Shown here one piece after another: positions 57,986 through 64,000 of a stretch of DNA of 64,000 bases. The translations under genes were made by a program, and so were the position numbers. The stretch spans positions 13,842,461 through 13,906,460 of the forward strand of contig NC_135561.1 of assembly GCF_964340395.1 (NCBI RefSeq). The letters are read 5' to 3'. The notes under the pieces were generated by a model. The model was not told where the DNA came from, searched no databases, and worked only from the letters and a program-made list of their open reading frames with translations. This DNA comes from Glandiceps talaboti. Lineage: Eukaryota; Hemichordata; Enteropneusta; Spengelidae. Every line of letters starts with the position of its first letter. The stretch's first letter is position 1.

Positions 57986-60900
57986 GTCCGATAGACCATG
58001 CCTATACCAACACTTCACGAAACAGAACAATTTTTAAAGATTACCGGTAAAACTCCGTGTGTAAATACTTATAATATTGCTGACACCACAGATTGCCATG
58101 GCAAGTGCATACATTGCATAGGATTTGACTTTTGGTGAACTTCCCAAGGCACCCCAGACAGGTCTTCCGAATAATTGAGATAAGCCCATTAAGGCTGGTA
58201 TAAAGGAACTATAAGTGTTCGATATACCAAACTCACGTGCACGTTTTACCTAAGAGAGGAAAAGAAATAGCGAGAATTGAAGGCCTTCAAGGAAGTCTCT
58301 GAATGTTGTTACTGTACATGTACAAAGATGGGGGTAACAAGGGGTTATGTTAGACAGAAATGGGAGTCGTACATATCGATGTCGGTCGTCGTCTGCGAAA
58401 ACAGCTTTTCTGTAAGAATATGGATTGAGATACTTTATTGGTATCTCGATTATATTACTTTCGAATATGTTTAACAAACCAATTTTTGAGCTGAAATATT
58501 GATGGACATGATTCTACATATGCAAAACATAATTAATATATATATATAAAGTAATTTGGAGTGATTTGCTACTCCACCTTGAGGCGGCGGAGGTAATGGT
58601 TACAGATCGAGATCTTATAAGAAGGGACATGGGTCGGTTATATTTTGTAGACACTTGAATTTTGTCCCCATCTTTTGATTTACGAAAGGTATTTAGCAAA
58701 TTTGACCTGGAAGATGAAGGCCGATCGGACGATTGATATTGTCCTGAAACATGTATAACAACCATATCTGTATCATTGATCGCTTTAGCAACACAAGGTT
58801 CCATATGCCGAAAACCAATATATTTCCTAGCTGTGGATAGCCTACCTGTAGACTTGAACCACTATAGCTACTATACTATTCCGCTATCCTAACTGACATT
58901 TTGAATTTTCGCTCCGTTCCCAAGTCTACCCTGACGACCGTTCGGAGCTAGTATTTTAGCACCGCCCCTACATCTAAATATGGATTCATCATATGTCCGA
59001 TTTAAATACGTCTAATTATGTATTCCACCAATCACGCTGTATACAGGAATGCCATTTGAGACGAGCTCTAAATGGTCGTCAGAATAGTCTTGGAACTATA
59101 TAGAGAATATTCAAAAAAAAATCAAAATTCCAATATAGTAGCGACGGTCATTCAAGTCTACAGATAGTTAAGCTGTGATGAACTCAAGTAACATTCCAAT
59201 CAGATTAAAATCTGACAGTGGCGAAAGCGGCTAGATGTCTTTATTTATCTCTTTTTCCACCGTTTGTTTTGATCCAGGTCAGGTGATCGCCGCCTTCCTA
59301 CATCTGACCCTGTGTACTAGAAAATGTCCTATAAGATTCGCGCGCGTTTGAGTGGCCAATCAGGGTGAGCCTTATGTTGACGGTTGAGCACACAAGAAAT
59401 TTAAAAAAAAAATAAAAAAAAAAAATAAAATAAAAACCCGGACAGACAGACGACACGAGCCGTCGGTGGCGGCGCCGTGTCTCCGAACTCTTTTGAAAGA
59501 AGCGTGCTGATTATTAAGTCTTAAACGGGAGTTCCTATTACACAGGGTCAGATGTGGGAAGGCAGCAATCACCCTGAACGAAACAAAAGACACAAAACGA
59601 TGAAAATAGAGGCAAATAAAGACATCTAGCCGCTTTCACCACATCAGATTTTAATCCGATTGGGGACTTTCCAAAGGGACGTACAGTTTCCAGTATTTAC
59701 AAATAAAATGTTGCATTAGCGCAATGGCATAGGCATAACATTTCAGACACGGTACATCGGATTATGTAGATATTTTTGTATCCTGCCACATAACAGTCTA
59801 AAAAATGCCGGGCCAGACATTAATAAATCAAGTTTACCCCTGTATATTTTAAGGAAAACTTGTCATTCTCTGTGATGTAGAAAATGACTTGTTGTATAGA
59901 CACATGTTTAATACTGAGAATGTATCTTACAGATTCGAAAGAGTCCGCCAAGATTAATAAATTGAAAGATTTTCAGACTTGGGGCCAAATCAATAACTTC
60001 ATTTTTTCAACTTTGAACTATAGTTTGCTTGTCCATTGTTTTCAAAAACTTAATTGCAAATATCATTATATTGGAATGAGGGAATAGCAATATTATACCA
60101 ACCTACGGATGGTTTACGGATAGTTTTGGCTAGATGACTTCATACACGCACTCACTCACTCACTCATCACACACGTCTATCATCTTGCGAAACCTTAGGG
60201 TATACAATCAACAAGCATTTAAATATGATAATGTATACTTACGATGTGTATGTTTACAATGTTATGACCAAAAGACTGACAGATACCAGTTAGAATCAAA
60301 AGGTAGTAAAGTGGTTCCTTGAATAATGATACATCATAAAGTGATCCTAAAAACGACTTTAATCCACATACACAGCCCGATTTGGTTTTCGTTTTCCTTT
60401 CGTCGGACTTAGTCTTTGTGGAAGCGTTTGGGCTACTTTTATCTTTCACGTGGTCAAGGATAGCTACGTGTTCTGTAAGTTCGTTATTTATGAAAATATT
60501 TTCATTTGAAGGAATAGTTTTGTACTCCTTTGGCTTGGTAGTATTGTCGTTTAAAGGTCTGAAGAGGGCGCCAGCCACACATATGTTCGCTGTCATTGCA
60601 GATAGTATCATTAATGTTCCTCGCCATCCATACTTATCTACCAGAATCTGAGTCACTACAGATAAGATAAACTGTCCTGCACCGGCCCCTGCCATAGCTA
60701 GTCCAATCGCAAGTGATAACCGTTTTTTGAAATACACGCCAACCATTTCAACGGACGCTATAAGTGCCATTCCTCCACCACATCCTAATTAGATTTTTTT
60801 AAAATATAGAAATTGTTATCAAACAGATTGACAGGGTCAGAGGGGAGGCAGACATATGCACAGGTAGAGAAACAGGAACAAACAAACATAGAGACGGATA

Positions 60901-62604
60901 TGTAGATAAGTATACATAATCTCTAGGTATTTTGCATATTAAGTGCTATGTTATCGAGGACGAACGGTTCCCTTAAACGTTCAAAACAATCAAACTCAAA
61001 AGTATTTCGAAAATTCTATCAACAGTTTCATTATAATTTGAATTAATTCGACAGCAAATTAACTGCAGTGCAACTATATAACAAATGTACGTTCTTGCGA
61101 CGTTGTAGACAATGTTTACATACGTTTAGTAGCTGTGTAAAAGGCGATGAGTCAAAATGAGCAATATTTGTTCATTGTGTATTTTGGTAATACATGAATT
61201 GAAGAGGAAACCAGGAAGTATAGATGCAGGTTGAATGTGCAATGGTGTTTTCAAAGTTCATCATGATCTACATGGCGTATATAGCGTCGTTGCAATGTTG
61301 TTGTTAACGTATTTTGTGCCAGAGACAGAAGGCGAAGTGAAGAGTTTTTGTTCACTTTTTACTTTGATGACCACATCATATATTCGACAATTCACACAAA
61401 TTATCTAAAGAAGACATTATTTTACAAGTGACTTATTATTTGTAAAACGAAATTTCTGTCATTACAAAATTATGATTTACACATTTGCACCATCGTAATA
61501 AACAACTAGTATAAGAAATGTGTGGAGTTCATGTAAACTGTACTTTTATGCCACATCGTGGGAATATGAGGACCTATGGAAATAATAAGTATAGGAATGC
61601 ACCAATTAGCGATGTTATGTATGTATGTATGTATGTATGTATTTATGTATGTATGTATGTATGTATGTATGTATGTATGTATGTGTGTATGTATGTATGT
61701 ATGTATGTATGTATGTATGTATGTATGTATGTATGTATGTTTGCTTAGGTAGTGTGTCTCATTCTAACCTGTAATTATGCTGTACGTGAAATACACCTGA
61801 TAAAGAGATGTTGTAACAGAGGTCGCAAAGAGTCCTACTGACATTATCAGTCCTGCAGCTATCACCGTTTTACGATGGCCAAACTTTCTTGACGATGCTA
61901 GACCAACGGGTCCCATCATAACGAATATAAACGCAGACATTGAAGTAACCAAAGCTGAAATTCAATTGTGAAGAATTATCTGACGTGTTTGCTCTTGACA
62001 ATACAGTGGTAGACACTTGAATGGATTGTCCTTGTATTTCAATACGGTAAATAATGACTTTCAACCACAAATATTGCTGCCATCCACTCAAATTTGACTT
62101 CGTCAAATGATTTACATATAACATCTACATCTAATATACGTCACCTTTGTGTCAGGTTTAAATGACATTGGTTATTTGATATTTAAAAAAAATGGTTGTA
62201 TATTGTGAGGAAAAACATAAACCTGAATGCCTTCCGTAAGGGCAAAGACTCTAGATTTACAATCTTACATACAACTGTTGTCGGGATGCAATATAACATA
62301 ATATACGATTAGTTATGTTTGAAGTATGTACCAAATTTAATTGAATTTAAAAAGTGCATTCTTAAGATATAGCCTAATTACTGAAAATCATTATTTATGC
62401 AAATGACGGAATAAACTTGGAATTAATGTGCTTACATGTAGCGGCTTTGGATTCACCAAACGCATCCAAAAATGCAACATACAGAACTCCAAAGGCATAG
62501 TAGCTACCTGGTCCAAATGCTGTCACAATGAAGGTTGCTAGGACAACGAACCATCCCCAGCCACCATCAGGGGGGTTTGCGCTATATTCGCTGATATCAG
62601 ACAT
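56400..62604 (-). CDS. Monocarboxylate transporter-like protein (SLC16 family), copy B, 6 coding exons, 492 aa
   Basis: Exons 62604-62436, 61954-61769, 60784-60243, 58249-58045, 57617-57453 and 56611-56400 join in frame (1479 nt). Exons 2, 4 and 5 have exactly the same lengths as in copy A (186, 205 and 165 bp), and all phases agree, so this is a tandem duplicate. Signatures: NPPDGGWGWFVVLATF and VYFKKRLSLAIGLAMAGAGA. Exon 4 reads LSQLFGRPVWG, with the conserved Arg but no acidic partner. The cytosolic loop in exon 3 (about 85 residues, rich in Lys, Asn, Thr and Glu) is the most diverged part and is 12 residues shorter than in copy A. The ends differ too: ECMTTI versus ECLTAF. Expected to move a small organic acid or related metabolite across the plasma membrane; substrate unknown. 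Confidence 0.9.
56652..56704. repeat. (GT)n microsatellite
   Basis: About 26 GT units followed by GCGT, only ~40 bp upstream of the last exon of copy B, close to its branch-point region. Confidence 0.95.
57945..57986. repeat. (ACAG)n microsatellite
   Basis: Ten CAGA units in intron 4 of copy B. Confidence 0.95.
58838..59170. mobile_element. Diverged copy of the 2801-2957 MITE
   Basis: The left end TAGCCTACCTGTAGACTTGA, ATTCCGCTATCCTAACTGAC and the right end TAGTAGCGACGGTCATTCAA, GTCTACAGATAG match the arms of 2801-2957, but the interior is longer. Confidence 0.65.
59194..59664. mobile_element. Inverted-repeat element, ~470 bp
   Basis: The left arm CCAATCAGATTAAAATCTGA, GAAAGCGGCTAGATGTCTTT and CTACATCTGACCCTGTGTA is mirrored at the right by CACAGGGTCAGATGTGGGAA, AAAGACATCTAGCCGCTTTC and AGATTTTAATCCGATTGG. 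Central sequence is A-rich. In intron 3 of copy B. Confidence 0.75.
61615..61741. repeat. (ATGT)n microsatellite
   Basis: About 127 bp of TATG ending ~28 bp from the donor of exon 2 of copy B. Copy A has (TGAT)n near the same donor. Confidence 0.97.
62230..62405. repeat. Fragment of the pearl-like family (inverse orientation)
   Basis: CCTTCCGTAAGGGCAAAG near 62230 and GCATTCTTAAGATATAGCC, TAATTACTGAAAATCATT, ATTTATGCAAATGA up to 62405 match the inverse of the 25787-27085 core. It ends ~30 bp from the exon 1 donor of copy B. Confidence 0.65.

Positions 62605-64000
<1,396 letters not shown>

Overview
The window is AT-rich nuclear DNA from an animal, most likely a marine invertebrate. Coding sequence is split into small exons with GT-AG introns, and the spaces between are full of microsatellites, short inverted-repeat transposons (MITEs), retroelement remnants and satellite-like tandem arrays. 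The aquaporin has the four-exon layout of vertebrate AQP1/AQP4, and the retroelements include a Penelope-like element with hammerhead ribozymes. The sequence alone does not identify the phylum; a lophotrochozoan or an invertebrate deuterostome would both fit.

Layout. (1) 1-5.6 kb: no gene, repeats only. (2) 5.6-18.9 kb, plus strand: a classical aquaporin locus. Two homologous first exons (5898-6241 and 14378-14721), each encoding the first half-pore, end in the same splice phase. Only one set of exons 2-4 is visible (17532-18876), so they look like alternative first exons. (3) 18.9-24.2 kb: a dense nest of mobile elements, including an inverted pair of hammerhead ribozymes and the tail of a LINE. 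(4) 24.2-28.1 kb, minus strand: a gene for a protein with a novel N-terminal region, a coiled coil and a C-terminal death domain; one intron holds a 147-bp-period tandem array. (5) 28.1-33.5 kb: repeats and satellites. (6) 33.5-41.4 kb, minus strand: a nine-exon secreted CUB - LDLa - trypsin-like protein in which all three catalytic residues are replaced. (7) 44.7-53.4 kb and 56.4-62.6 kb, minus strand: two tandem six-exon SLC16 (monocarboxylate transporter-like) genes with matching intron phases. A Penelope-like retroelement with a hammerhead ribozyme lies in intron 3 of the first. (8) 62.6-64 kb: repeats, no gene seen.

Nothing suggests the genes form one pathway: there are two membrane transport families, one secreted pseudoprotease and one death-fold adaptor-like protein. 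Exon boundaries were derived by reading splice signals and checking that phases join in frame. Every multi-exon model given here sums to an exact multiple of three.
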